Assembly: GCA_963664085.2 (NCBI GenBank)
Contig: CAXXLO010000002.1
Span: 1,984,001-2,048,000, forward strand
Direction of reading: 5' to 3'
Length of the DNA stretch: 64,000 bases
DNA from: Bin5 sp022821545
Lineage (GTDB): Bacteria > Chloroflexota > Anaerolineae > Caldilineales > Caldilineaceae
Shown one piece after another: positions 16,360 to 25,467 of the stretch. Position 1 is the first letter of the stretch. Each line of letters begins with the position of its first letter. The notes beneath the pieces were generated by a model. It searched no databases. It was not told where the DNA came from and saw nothing but the letters and a program-made list of their open reading frames with translations. The position numbers and the translations under genes were made by a program.

Positions 16360-17501
16360 TCAACAATCTTTTATTGACGGATAAAGGCGTTCAAGCTTAA
16401 TGCGAGCGTCTGCGGTGGTGAAACGCCAGTTGACAGTCGATGCAGAAGCGTTGCGGCGGTTTTGCCAAGCTGCGACTTGCTGCGTCAAGGTCTGTTGGTC
16501 AGGGATTCGAGCGTTCAAGCACTGTCGCTGCAGGACACTGAGTTCGATTTCAGCCATATTGAGCCAACTGCCATGCTTGGGAGTGTAATGGATTTCGAGT
16601 TTGGCGGCAATGCGGCGGGCCTCGGTCGGCGGAAAGGCTTCATAGAGCGAAGCAAGTTTGTGCGTATTCAGATTGTCCATCACCAGGACGATCCTGTCTG
16701 CCTGCGGGAAATGGATATCGACCAGGTCGCGCATGCAGTGAGCAAAATCGACCATGGTGCGGCGCTCTGTTACCTTGACATGACGCCAGGCTTGCAGAGG
16801 TGCGAAGCAGAGAAAGAGGTTGCCGGTGCCGTTGCGTTCATACTCGTAGTCATATTTGGCCACCCTACCCGGTCGGGGCGGCAGAGGCAGACGGCTCTCT
16901 TTGGTCAGTTGTTTGCTGCCTTCATCAAAACAGACCAGCGGTCGTTTGTCATCCTGCGCCCGATGATAGACCTCAAGCGTATCTTCCATGGCGCAGACGA
17001 ACTCTGCACTCGCTTTCTCTGGAATACACCATTCATCTTTCAACCAAGGCTTAAGTTCGTTTTTTTGAGTGTCGTACGCACCGTTTCGGGCGAAATGCTT
17101 TCGACCACCTCTAATTCAACCAGCTTATCGGCCAGCATCCGCAGCGTCCATCTCTCCTGTCCAGCGGGCGCAGCGCTACAGGCTAACTGCACCAAGCGGG
17201 CTTCGCCGGCGCCATCCAAGACGCGTGGCCGCTTCCGTTTCGGGCGCGTGTGCGTGAGGGCCGCTTCGATTCCGACTGTGACACACCGCTCCCGCACTCG
17301 CTCGACTGTGCGCGCAGCCGCACTTAATGCCTTGGCTATCTCGGCGTCTGTAAAGCCCCCACCCGCTTGCGCCTCATCGGCCATCAGCAGGATGCGAGCC
17401 CGTCTTAAGCGGCGCGCCGACCCTGTCCCTGTGTTCACCTGCCGGTCCAGTTCCTTGCGCTCCTCCGCTGTCAAGCGCACTCGATATCGTTTCGCTGGCA
17501 T
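16360..17501 (-). CDS. IS630-family transposase, likely made by -1 ribosomal frameshifting (element B)
   Basis: The upstream frame (17501 to 17040) encodes a 153-residue helix-turn-helix region. The downstream frame (ending at 16360) has the DDE domain with VCFDEGSKQ, LVMDNLNTH and HGSWLNMAEIE. They meet at seven consecutive A residues on the coding strand (17060-17066). A -1 shift there gives LKKNELKPWLKDEW, the normal IS630 linker, and a protein of about 380 residues. The second frame has only a TTG as possible start, which argues against independent translation. Catalytic acids are intact. Confidence 0.85.
17060..17066 (-). promoter_or_regulatory. Candidate -1 frameshift site (A7 run) in element B transposase
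   Basis: Codons 146-147 are AAA AAA followed by ACG. A one-base backward slip on the A7 run reads on as AAC GAA CTT and restores the family-typical KKNELKPWLK sequence. Confidence 0.55.
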
Positions 17502-17582
17502 TTCCCCTCTCCTTGTCTCTGCTTTTCTGGAGAGTGTGCCACTGGTCTATCTGTCCGTCAAACCCTATCAGTTACACTACTA

Positions 17583-19261
17583 GGGCGCACTTCATATCGG
17601 GGTAGCTTTCTGCCATTCTTCCTTGCCCTATGCCTGGCCCTACTATGGTGGGGATGGACGCGGCGTCGCTGGTGGGCAATCATCCTGGCCGGCGCGTGCG
17701 CGGGGCTATTGCCCTACACCTATTATCCTGCGCGTTTTGTCCCCTTTCTCTTCCTCTTTTTCGGTATTAGCTTTTTGTTGCCATTTCGCTCTGTGTCCCT
17801 GAAGAGAATGCAGACCGAGCTTCCTTGGGCAGCCACTTTCATAGGCACTGCCGGGCTGGTAGCTGCTCCAATTATCCACCACTACATTCGGTATCCCGAC
17901 CTCTTTTCAATGAGCGCATCCAGATGCTCTTTATCTTCCGTGAGGTTCAGGGCGCCCCCGTGTTGACTCTGGCGAAGATCCTGGCAGCCAATGTGTGGGA
18001 GGTTCTGTCGAAGTTCAGTTTTCGCCTCCTGGCCGACTGTTGTTCTCCCTTTAAGCACGCTGTGACGCTGAATGTATGGGAAGCTTTCTTCTTTTGGCTG
18101 GGCGTGGCGGTCGCAGTGTGGCAGTGGAAACGGAGGCCGGCCTATCGTCTCCTGTTGCTCTGGGTGGGACTGCTGTTTCTGCCCGCGTTCCTGACCGATG
18201 CCAAAAACACGATGCGCATGGTCGGTGCAGTGCCGGCTATCTATCTGCTGGTGGCCGTCGGCGTGTGGGAGACGTTCCAGTGGTCAGCGTCTCGCAAGTT
18301 GGCGGGAGCCAAAACTGGGCTGTCGATCTTTGGCATTGCAATCAGCGTCGTGATCGTGATTCAGGGCACCGGCACATATCGAGCCTTGTTCGGTAAGGGG
18401 ACAGCCGACAATTTCTACCACTACGATATGATCTGGCCAGCTTTCGCCCAGAGGCTGAACGCGCGGCCTGCGGAGCAAGACACAGTCTACTTCATCACCC
18501 ACCAGCGGTATGATGCCTTCGACTATCTTTATCAAGGGGCAACATCAGTTGTGAGAACCTACCCTGACGTGCCAGACCTTGACCGTCACATCGAAGCGTC
18601 GCTGGCAGAAATGGGGGACGTCTCAACTGTAAAGGTCGTGAACTGGGTTGATTGGTCTCCTACGATTGAGTGGAGGTCAAACTATATCGCCGACTTCCTC
18701 ACCATTCTTTTAGATAAGTACGGAAGATACGTCGCCACTGAAGATTTCGACGGCATCCATGTCGATTCCTACGTGGATCTCTCTCTTGATCGTCCTTGGG
18801 TTCTCTTCGAAGACCTGCCGCGTCCAGTCGTCTATGATGGAGGCATCACCCTGGAAGGGCTGGCCTTGGGTTCGAGTCGAGTAAAATTGCCGAGGCAGCA
18901 GCAGTTCGACGCAGAGCAAAGTCGCTCTCTAAAGGTTGGCATGTTGTGGCGAACCGCTTCGGAGTTGGGGGTTGATTACTCTATATCCCTACGCCTGTAC
19001 AACGATGATGACGCCAGGGTCTTTCAAACGGATCATGTCCTGAGGAAACCCTATAAATATCTGGTTACCACGAGTCTGTGGACGTCCCAACCGGTCGGTA
19101 CAGTCTTCAAGCTTGAAGTCCCGAATGAGCTGGCCGCAGGCGAATACGAACTGCGGATGGTCGTCTACGACTTGGAAACGTCGACACCGACCGTCGAAGT
19201 GGGCGTGTGGGAGCCAGAGACCTCCCTGGGGCGCGTAAGACTTCAATCGTCCGGGCAGTAA
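17583..19261 (+). pseudogene. GT39-like membrane glycosyltransferase, 3' part, with an internal frameshift
   Basis: The frame resumes straight after element B with GRTSYRGSFLPFF and several membrane helices. It then loses frame at a TTTT run (17904-17907) and continues in the next frame from NERIQMLF to the stop at 19261. One extra T would join YPDLF to the rest. The 3' part has further helices up to about 18,390 and a soluble C-terminal region of about 270 residues with DGIHV and beta-rich segments, as in large chloroflexote glycosyltransferases. Together with the 5' part the ancestral protein was about 700 residues. The frameshift is either a second inactivating hit or a homopolymer sequencing error. 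Confidence 0.8.
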
Positions 19262-19484
19262 AACGAGAACGCCCCGTGGTCCTATGGTTATCCCTCTCAA
19301 GTGGCAAGTGACGGCCTTTTTCTCCCCTTTCGAAAATGAACGTCCAAGTCCTTCTATTGCAAGTCATAGGCTCTGTCCTTGTAGATTGAGCGCAGTCAGT
19401 GTAAGGTTGAAAACATGAGCAGCGCCTCCATAACATACAATCGGCCAATGTGATCGCTTCGAGGCGCATAAACCCTCGTCGCCA

Positions 19485-19516
19485 CCGCCATTACACAATA
19501 CCGCCATTACACATTA
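19485..19516 (+). repeat. 16-bp tandem duplication upstream of an oxidoreductase gene
   Basis: Two adjacent copies of CCGCCATTACACA plus three variable bases lie 16 bases before the next gene's ATG. They are too short for any functional claim. The rest of 19262-19531 shows nothing coding. Confidence 0.5.
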
Positions 19517-19531
19517 TCGTAGGATCGAATA

Positions 19532-20608
19532 ATGACACTCAAGGTCGGAATCGTCGGCGCCCGCGGCATCGGAGAGAGACACGCCCGCGCCTACAAGCAA
19601 GACCCCCTCGCCAAACTGGTCGCCGTCTGTGATCTAATCAAAGAGCGAGCCGAAGAGGCCGCGCAGATGCACGGCGTACGCGGCTATACCAGCCTCGCCG
19701 AAATGCTTCGGCACGAAGAGCTGGACATCGTGGACGTCTCCACCGGCGGCTTCGAAAACGGCAGTTGGCACTTTGAACCCACCATGGAAGCCCTGGAGGC
19801 CGGCAAGCACGTGCTTGTGGAAAAGCCGATCTCCAATCAGATCGACGAGGCCCGACAGATGGTGGCCAAGGCCGCCGAGATGGACCTCTACCTCGGTTGC
19901 AACCTGAACCACTACTTTACGCCCCCGGCGGAAAAGGCCCGAGAATACATGCAGCAGGGCCAGATAGGCGAGCCGGTCTACTGCCTGCACAAAATGGGCT
20001 TCAACGGCGGCGAGCATATCTACAGCAAGAACAGCGCACCCAACGTCGCCGGCTTCCCCTACTTCCATGTGAAGGCTTTCCTGGCCCACCCTTTCAGCGT
20101 CATGCGCCACTTCTGCGGCGACGTGACCCACGTCCAGGCCTTTCTCAGCCGGCCCGCCTTCCGCGCACAGGCCGACGACCCCATGCTCTCCGTAAACAGC
20201 ATACATCTACAGTTTGCCAGCGGCGCCGCCGGCTATCTGCTCAGCCAGCGCGGCGATGCCACCTTCGGGCATGGCGGCTGGTGGAGCGTCGAGGTCGCCG
20301 GTACACGCGGCACCTTCTGCATCGAAAACTGCATCGAAAAGATCACTTACTGGCCTGCTCCTACCGCCGAAGGCACCGCGCCGCCGCAGGTCACAAACAG
20401 TGGCATCACCGACTTCAACGAGACCTTTCCCCGCCGCATCCATGCCTTTCTCGAAGATGTTAGTAGTGGAGTTCCCAAGAGCGAATTGCGGGCTTCAGGC
20501 CGGGACGCCCTGGCAACCCTGGAGTACACCTGGGCCGCCATCGAATCCCATGAAAACGGAGGCGTCCTCGTCCAGCCCCATCCTCTGCCGGACTGCGCCG
20601 ATTCGTAA
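19532..20608 (+). CDS. Gfo/Idh/MocA-family oxidoreductase
   Basis: The 358-residue protein has an N-terminal Rossmann fold (GIVGARGIGERH, residues 6-17), the family EKPIS motif near residue 98 with its catalytic lysine, and the C-terminal a/b domain with FPYFHVKAFLAHP and a Gly-rich GGWWSVEVAGTRG sheet. These enzymes are NAD(P)-dependent dehydrogenases acting on sugars, inositols or amino sugars. AGGA precedes the ATG. It is followed by a GH32-like gene on the same strand, which suggests work on carbohydrate derivatives. The substrate is unknown. Confidence 0.88.
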   Translation: MTLKVGIVGARGIGERHARAYKQDPLAKLVAVCDLIKERAEEAAQMHGVRGYTSLAEMLRHEELDIVDVSTGGFENGSWHFEPTMEALEAGKHVLVEKPISNQIDEARQMVAKAAEMDLYLGCNLNHYFTPPAEKAREYMQQGQIGEPVYCLHKMGFNGGEHIYSKNSAPNVAGFPYFHVKAFLAHPFSVMRHFCGDVTHVQAFLSRPAFRAQADDPMLSVNSIHLQFASGAAGYLLSQRGDATFGHGGWWSVEVAGTRGTFCIENCIEKITYWPAPTAEGTAPPQVTNSGITDFNETFPRRIHAFLEDVSSGVPKSELRASGRDALATLEYTWAAIESHENGGVLVQPHPLPDCADS

Positions 20609-20683
20609 CCAGGCACCGCGAACCTGCAGGGAACGACAGGCCGCTGATTTTGTGCTGTCAGTCATGAAAGGAAAACGACACCC

Positions 20684-22363
20684 ATGAGCGCCGCTGAAAA
20701 AATCGACTACACCTCCCTCGTGCCCCAATTTCTCTTTCCCGAAACTTTGGCGGAACAGGAAGCTGTGCTGGAAACCAACTCACTGATGCAGCGGCTGCTC
20801 GCCTATCGCGAACGCTACGAGGGCGACCCCCACCGGCCCATCTATCACTACGTCAACCCGGAAAACACGCTCAACGATCCCAACGGACTCTGCTTCTGGC
20901 AGGACCGCTGGCATCTCTTCTACCAGGCCTATCCCCCCGAAGACCCGCGCCAACACTGGGGCCACGCAGTCAGCGACGATCTGGTCCACTGGCGCGACTT
21001 GCCCTACGCTATCTACCCCAATCCGGAGGAGTGCTGCTTCTCCGGCGCGACACTGGTCGAAGAGGACCGTGTAATCGCCATCTATCACGGCACCAAGGTG
21101 GGCAACATGGTGGCGGTCTCGCACGATCCCCTGCTGCTCAACTGGGAGAAGCTCACCGGCGCGCCGGTCATACCGATCGCCAGCGCCGACGGCTCGCCAC
21201 TGCCCTACCGGGTCTTCGATCCCTGCATCTGGAAGAAGGGTGACCACTACTACGCGCTTTCCGGCGGTACGCTGCCGCACAAGGCTTCCGGCAAGCGCAC
21301 GCGCGCCAACTTTCTGTTCCGCTCGCCCAACCTGGTCGACTGGGACTATCTGCACCCGTTCGTGGAAGACGACATCTTCACGCTCGCCGGCGACGACGGC
21401 GCCTGCCCCTATTTCTGGCCGATAGGCGACCGCCACATCCTCCTCTTCTACAGCCACATGAGCGGCGGTCAGGCCCTGCTGGGCGACTACGACACCGAAC
21501 GCGACAAGTTTGTCGTGACCTCGCAGCACGACTTCAACTTCGGCGCCTCCGGCCCGGGCGGCGTGCATGCTCCGTCAGCAACGCCGGACGGCAAGGGCGG
21601 CGTCTACGTCATCTTCAACATGAACCCGGCCAAGCCGACCGAAGGCTGGAACCAGATAATGACGCTCCCGCGGCGCCTGACGCTGCAGGGGACCGACAAG
21701 ATCGGCCGCGACACGTTGCTGGTCGAACCGGCCGGGGACGTCGAGTCATTACGGAGTGAGCACCGTCAGATCACCGATATGGTTCTGCCTGCCAATCAGG
21801 AGATCGTTCTAGGGAGCATCAGGGGGAACGCGATCGAGCTAATGGCGGAGATCGAGACGAACGGCGCGCCGCTGGTCGAGCTGAACGTACTGCGTTCCCC
21901 CGGCAAAGAGGAGTTTACGCGCATCGCCTTCTATCGCGAGCGCGGCTTCCGCGAATGGGAGCTGTTCGAAATGTGGCGGCATGACATGCTGGCCGTCGCC
22001 AATGAAGGCGCTGGACCCGGATTCTTCAGCAACAGTCTCCTCAGCCCCGAGCAGCGGGAAAAGCTGGCCGAGGCTACCTACAGCCTTATCTCCATCGACT
22101 CTGCCTACGCCTCCCTCTCGCCCGACGTCCGTTCACGCGCGCCGGAGACCGGACCGGTCTTTCTCGAAAGGGGTGAACCGCTGCGCCTCAGAGTCTTTGT
22201 AGACAGAAGCGTCGTCGAAGTCTTTGTCAACGGCAGGCAGTGCGTAGCCATGCGCGTCTACCCCGAGCGCGAGGACAGCGTCGGTGTCTCGCTGCGCTCA
22301 CAAGGACAGGATGCCCGCGTCGTTTCGCTCGAAGCGTGGCAGATGAAAAATATATATGAATGA
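20684..22363 (+). CDS. GH32-fold glycoside hydrolase-like protein with altered catalytic motifs
   Basis: The 559-residue protein has the five-bladed propeller and C-terminal beta-sandwich layout of family 32 (invertase/levanase type). NDPNG (64-68) keeps the nucleophile aspartate, CFSGAT (118-123) matches the FSG motif, and the C-terminal RVFVDRSVVEVFVNG block is typical. Two key motifs differ. RDP is FDP (178-180), which keeps the Asp but loses the Arg. The EC motif with the acid/base glutamate reads GAC (239-241). Unless another residue substitutes, classical hydrolysis of fructosides is doubtful. There is no signal peptide, so a cytoplasmic role next to the oxidoreductase is likely. Confidence 0.82.
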   Translation: MSAAEKIDYTSLVPQFLFPETLAEQEAVLETNSLMQRLLAYRERYEGDPHRPIYHYVNPENTLNDPNGLCFWQDRWHLFYQAYPPEDPRQHWGHAVSDDLVHWRDLPYAIYPNPEECCFSGATLVEEDRVIAIYHGTKVGNMVAVSHDPLLLNWEKLTGAPVIPIASADGSPLPYRVFDPCIWKKGDHYYALSGGTLPHKASGKRTRANFLFRSPNLVDWDYLHPFVEDDIFTLAGDDGACPYFWPIGDRHILLFYSHMSGGQALLGDYDTERDKFVVTSQHDFNFGASGPGGVHAPSATPDGKGGVYVIFNMNPAKPTEGWNQIMTLPRRLTLQGTDKIGRDTLLVEPAGDVESLRSEHRQITDMVLPANQEIVLGSIRGNAIELMAEIETNGAPLVELNVLRSPGKEEFTRIAFYRERGFREWELFEMWRHDMLAVANEGAGPGFFSNSLLSPEQREKLAEATYSLISIDSAYASLSPDVRSRAPETGPVFLERGEPLRLRVFVDRSVVEVFVNGRQCVAMRVYPEREDSVGVSLRSQGQDARVVSLEAWQMKNIYE

Positions 22364-22443
22364 CCAATGGTCAGAAGCTAGAGGCCTGAGACCCGAGGCC
22401 ACTGTCAAATACCCATCAGATCCAGTTATGAAAGGAGTCGCTT

Positions 22444-22923
22444 ATGCACAGTCCAACGCTGTATGTCAACATGCTCGGGACCGCCAATAACGTTATCAAG
22501 CAGAAGACGGAGGGTCTGACCCATGCCGACAGCATGCTGCAGCTGCCCATCCCCGCCAACTGCATGAATTGGATCCTCGGCCACATCATGGTCTATCGGG
22601 AGCAGTATCTCGGCGTCATCGACGGCGTCACCAAGCCCGACGAGGACGAGTTCGCTCTCTACGGTTTCGGCTCTGAACCGCTGACCGACTCCGGCAAAGC
22701 CATCCCGCTGGAAACCATCCTGGCGCGTCTTGATGATCTTTCCGAACGGGTCGTCGCCGCGCTCGAGAAGATGCCGGAATCCCGCTTGGATGAAGTCTAT
22801 GATGAAGAACGCGGCGTCACCGTCGATCAGCGGCTGCACTTCTATCTGGTCTTCCACGAGGCCTACCACGTAGGCCAGCTTGAGCCGCTGTACGAACTGG
22901 CGCTCGCGAACGGTAAGGGTTAG
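22444..22923 (+). CDS. DinB-family metal-binding protein
   Basis: The 159-residue protein fits the DinB/YfiT four-helix-bundle superfamily. The three metal-binding histidines lie in WILGHIMVYR and FHEAYHVGQLE. Such proteins include thiol-dependent transferases and stress proteins, most with unknown substrate. The Shine-Dalgarno AAAGGAG (22430-22436) is clear. It is flanked by same-strand metabolic genes with gaps of about 70-80 bases. Confidence 0.85.
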   Translation: MHSPTLYVNMLGTANNVIKQKTEGLTHADSMLQLPIPANCMNWILGHIMVYREQYLGVIDGVTKPDEDEFALYGFGSEPLTDSGKAIPLETILARLDDLSERVVAALEKMPESRLDEVYDEERGVTVDQRLHFYLVFHEAYHVGQLEPLYELALANGKG

Positions 22924-22990
22924 CGTTCAGCTGGCAGTGATCGTTGAAGCCCTGCCAGCCGCTGGCCGCTGAAAACTGGAGACAAAAGCC

Positions 22991-23908
22991 ATGCAGCTAT
23001 CTGACATCAAAACTGTCGGCGTCGTCGGCGGCGGGACCATGGGCTTCGGCATCGCCATCAATTTCGCGCTCTGGGGCTACCCCACCATCATCAGCGACCT
23101 CAGCGCCGATGTACTGGCCGGAACCAAGGCCAACATCAACCATGCCCTGCAGCTCTTCGTCGAAGGCGGACTGATTGGCCAGCCCCGCGCCGAGGAAACG
23201 CTGGCCCGGATCACCACCACCACCGATCTGGCGCAACTGGCCGCGCGCAGCGACTTCGTCACCGAAGCGATTATCGAACGGCTGCCCGACAAGCAGGCGC
23301 TGTTCAAACGGCTCGATGAACTTTGCCCGCCCCATACGATTCTCGCCAGCAACACCTCCCGCCTCGTGCTCAGCGACATCGGCGCCCACATCGGCCGCCA
23401 GGACAAGCTGGTGCTCACCCACTACTTCGCGCCGCCGCATATCGTCCCCGGCCTGGAGGTCGCCAAAGGGCCCGGCGCGACCGACGAGACCTTCGAGATC
23501 ACCTGCGAACTGTTGAGCAGCGCCCGAAAGATTCCCATCCGTGTACGCGGGGAGAAATCAGGCTATCTGCTGAACCGGATTCAGCACGCGATGGCGAGGG
23601 AGGCAAGCCAACTGTGGGCCGAAGGCATGGCCAGCGCAGAGGATATCGAACTGGGGATCGTCTCCACTTTCGGTTTCCGCATGCCCCACGAAGGGCCGTT
23701 TCTGCACTACGACCTCGCCGGCATCTGGAAATGGCCCGAAGACGTGCGCAATCCCCGCGCCATCGAAAACGAAAAACTACGCGAGCAGATGTTGAAGGCG
23801 CAGCCCTGGTTTGTGGACCCCGCCAACTTCGAAGAGGCCGTCGAGAAACGGGACCGGGAATACATCCGCCGCCTGAAAGAACTCTACTGGGAAGATACCG
23901 ACCGCTAA
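22991..23908 (+). CDS. 3-hydroxyacyl-CoA dehydrogenase family protein
   Basis: The 305-residue protein has an N-terminal NAD-binding fold (VGGGTMGFGIA, residues 12-22), the SNTSRL segment, the catalytic-histidine motif LTHYFAPP, and a C-terminal helical domain with SGYLLNRIQ and FGFRMP. The compact size, without an enoyl-CoA hydratase fusion, resembles single-domain 3-hydroxybutyryl-CoA dehydrogenase or L-gulonate 3-dehydrogenase-like members. It lies 67 bases after the DinB gene and converges on an aminotransferase gene 23 bases away. The substrate is uncertain; the fold and activity class are firm. Confidence 0.85.
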   Translation: MQLSDIKTVGVVGGGTMGFGIAINFALWGYPTIISDLSADVLAGTKANINHALQLFVEGGLIGQPRAEETLARITTTTDLAQLAARSDFVTEAIIERLPDKQALFKRLDELCPPHTILASNTSRLVLSDIGAHIGRQDKLVLTHYFAPPHIVPGLEVAKGPGATDETFEITCELLSSARKIPIRVRGEKSGYLLNRIQHAMAREASQLWAEGMASAEDIELGIVSTFGFRMPHEGPFLHYDLAGIWKWPEDVRNPRAIENEKLREQMLKAQPWFVDPANFEEAVEKRDREYIRRLKELYWEDTDR

Positions 23909-23931
23909 TCACCTACCCATTGAACACTGCT

Positions 23932-25224
23932 TCAAATCTCCCGGGCCACCGCGGCCACCGCCGCAACCGTCTCGTCGACCACGTCCGCTGTATGCGCCGT
24001 CGACAGGAACCACGCGCCCCGCTCCAACGCGCGCACGCCCCGAAAGTGCAGCGCTTCCGTGAAGCGGACATAGCGCTCCTTATCCGCCTGCAGTGAGCTG
24101 CGATAGTCGGTAACCTGCCCCTCCACGCCGAATCCTACGTGGAAGATCTGGGGGAAGCCCTCAACACGGGCGTGGATGTCCGCCGCGTCCAACGCCTCCT
24201 CAATACCCTCCATCAATCGCGTCCCTTGCCTGTCGAGCGCAGCGAACGTCTCCGGCTTTTCCAGTTCCTTGAGCGTCGCGACCAGCGCCGCCATACACGC
24301 CGGATGCCCGTTGAAAGTGCCGCCGTGCATCACACCCCCGCTCGCGAACAGCTCCATCAGGTCGGCGCGCCCTGCGAAGCAGGAGACCGGGAACCCGCTC
24401 GCAATCGCCTTGCCAAAGGTCGCCAGGTCCGGCGTCACGCCGAAATGGGCCTGCGCGCCCCCGGGCGCAACCCGAAAGCCTGTGATCACCTCATCGAAGA
24501 TAAGCACTGTGTCTGTTTCAGTGCATGCTCTGCGCACGCCTTCCAGGTAACCGTCACCCGGAAAAACGGTACTCGTGTTGCACATCGCCGGCTCCATGAT
24601 TACACCGGCCACATCCCCGCGCTCAAGCCGCTTTTCCAACAGTTCAAGGTTGTTCCACGGCAGCACCTCGGTATGCAAACCGGCCTGCAGGTCCTGACCG
24701 GCACTGGCGGGAATGGCGTTCGGCGCCTCCTCAGGGCCGTATTCCTCCGCGGTCGGCGCGATGCTCCACAAAATGTTGTCCATCCAACCGTGGTAGTGCC
24801 CCTCGAACTTGATGATTACCGAACGCTGCGTAGCCGCCCGCGCCAGCCGGATCACCGCCTGCACCACCTCACTGCCTGCGCAGCTGAAGCGGACCCGCTC
24901 TGCGCACGGTACCATATCGCACACCATCCTGGCCGCTTCCTGCTCGACCCGGCTCTGTCCCGCATAGAGGATGCCCGAACCCAGCTGCTTCTCCACCGCC
25001 TCCAACACCGGCGCCGGGTTGTGGCCCAGGATCATGGGTCCCATGCCCAGGTAGTAATCGATCAGCCGGTTGCCGTCCGCGTCGTACAGGTAAGGGCCCT
25101 CGCCCCGCTCAAAAACCAGCGGCGTCGGCGCAATTCCCAGCCGGTAGTTGCTGTTCACCCCGCCGGGCAGAGTCTGCGATGCCTCTGCGATCAGTTGTCT
25201 CGATCCCTCAAAGGTCGTCATCAG
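23932..25224 (-). CDS. Class III PLP aminotransferase, glutamate-1-semialdehyde aminomutase-like
   Basis: From the ATG at 25224 the product has 430 residues. An in-frame start at 25305 would add 27 atypical residues, so the inner start is preferred. Motifs: PGGVNSNYR near the N-terminus, GSEVVQAVIRLARA, FEGHYHGW, FDEVITGFR (PLP-ring aspartate), and FGKAIASGFP with the Schiff-base lysine. The order matches GSA-aminomutase-like class III enzymes. Without other haem genes nearby, a catabolic transaminase acting on an amino acid or sugar amine is equally possible. It is divergent from the class I/II aminotransferase gene. Confidence 0.88.
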   Translation of the reverse strand: MMTTFEGSRQLIAEASQTLPGGVNSNYRLGIAPTPLVFERGEGPYLYDADGNRLIDYYLGMGPMILGHNPAPVLEAVEKQLGSGILYAGQSRVEQEAARMVCDMVPCAERVRFSCAGSEVVQAVIRLARAATQRSVIIKFEGHYHGWMDNILWSIAPTAEEYGPEEAPNAIPASAGQDLQAGLHTEVLPWNNLELLEKRLERGDVAGVIMEPAMCNTSTVFPGDGYLEGVRRACTETDTVLIFDEVITGFRVAPGGAQAHFGVTPDLATFGKAIASGFPVSCFAGRADLMELFASGGVMHGGTFNGHPACMAALVATLKELEKPETFAALDRQGTRLMEGIEEALDAADIHARVEGFPQIFHVGFGVEGQVTDYRSSLQADKERYVRFTEALHFRGVRALERGAWFLSTAHTADVVDETVAAVAAVAREI

Positions 25225-25467
25225 GCCCATCCTTTGTCTCGTAGTAACGATTCGGCCAAAGTCAATTCGCCCCTCCTTCCACTCATCCGCAACCGATCGC
25301 CGCACTCACTGACGACCGATCACTGCAGTTCCGCATTATCGCAGTTTCAGTCTGCCTGTACAACTGCGCGCAGGGTCGCACAATTGCTTTTTTGTCTGTT
25401 GGCAGGTACTCTTTTCCTACCTCAGTCCTCACCGACCTCCCGATCACACGACAGTGGAGATTCGCTC

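Larger units (their letters stand above)
16355..17580 (-). mobile_element. IS630-family element B (about 1.2 kb), abutting element A
   Basis: The element lies between TA at 16353-16354 and TA at 17581-17582. The ends begin GTAGTTCAAC (left) and GTAGTGTAAC (right, read inward), with a second matching block TTGACGGA about 20 bases in. It encodes its own two-frame transposase, only distantly related to that of element A. It is therefore a second, different IS630 subgroup member and not a duplicate. The flanking target gene continues directly at 17583. Confidence 0.85.

Noticed and set aside
16355..17580. Element B considered as a second copy of element A
   Set aside because: The transposases differ throughout (HTH region, spacing of DDE residues) and the inverted repeats are unrelated.
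19485..19516. Short tandem repeat considered as a CRISPR or operator array
   Set aside because: There are only two 16-base copies and no spacers. No CRISPR array was found anywhere in the window.
24139..25467. Open frame of over 400 codons running into the class I/II aminotransferase gene
   Set aside because: It is antisense to the class III aminotransferase gene, is Arg/His-rich without family features, and the true aminotransferase starts at 25468 after a ribosome binding site.
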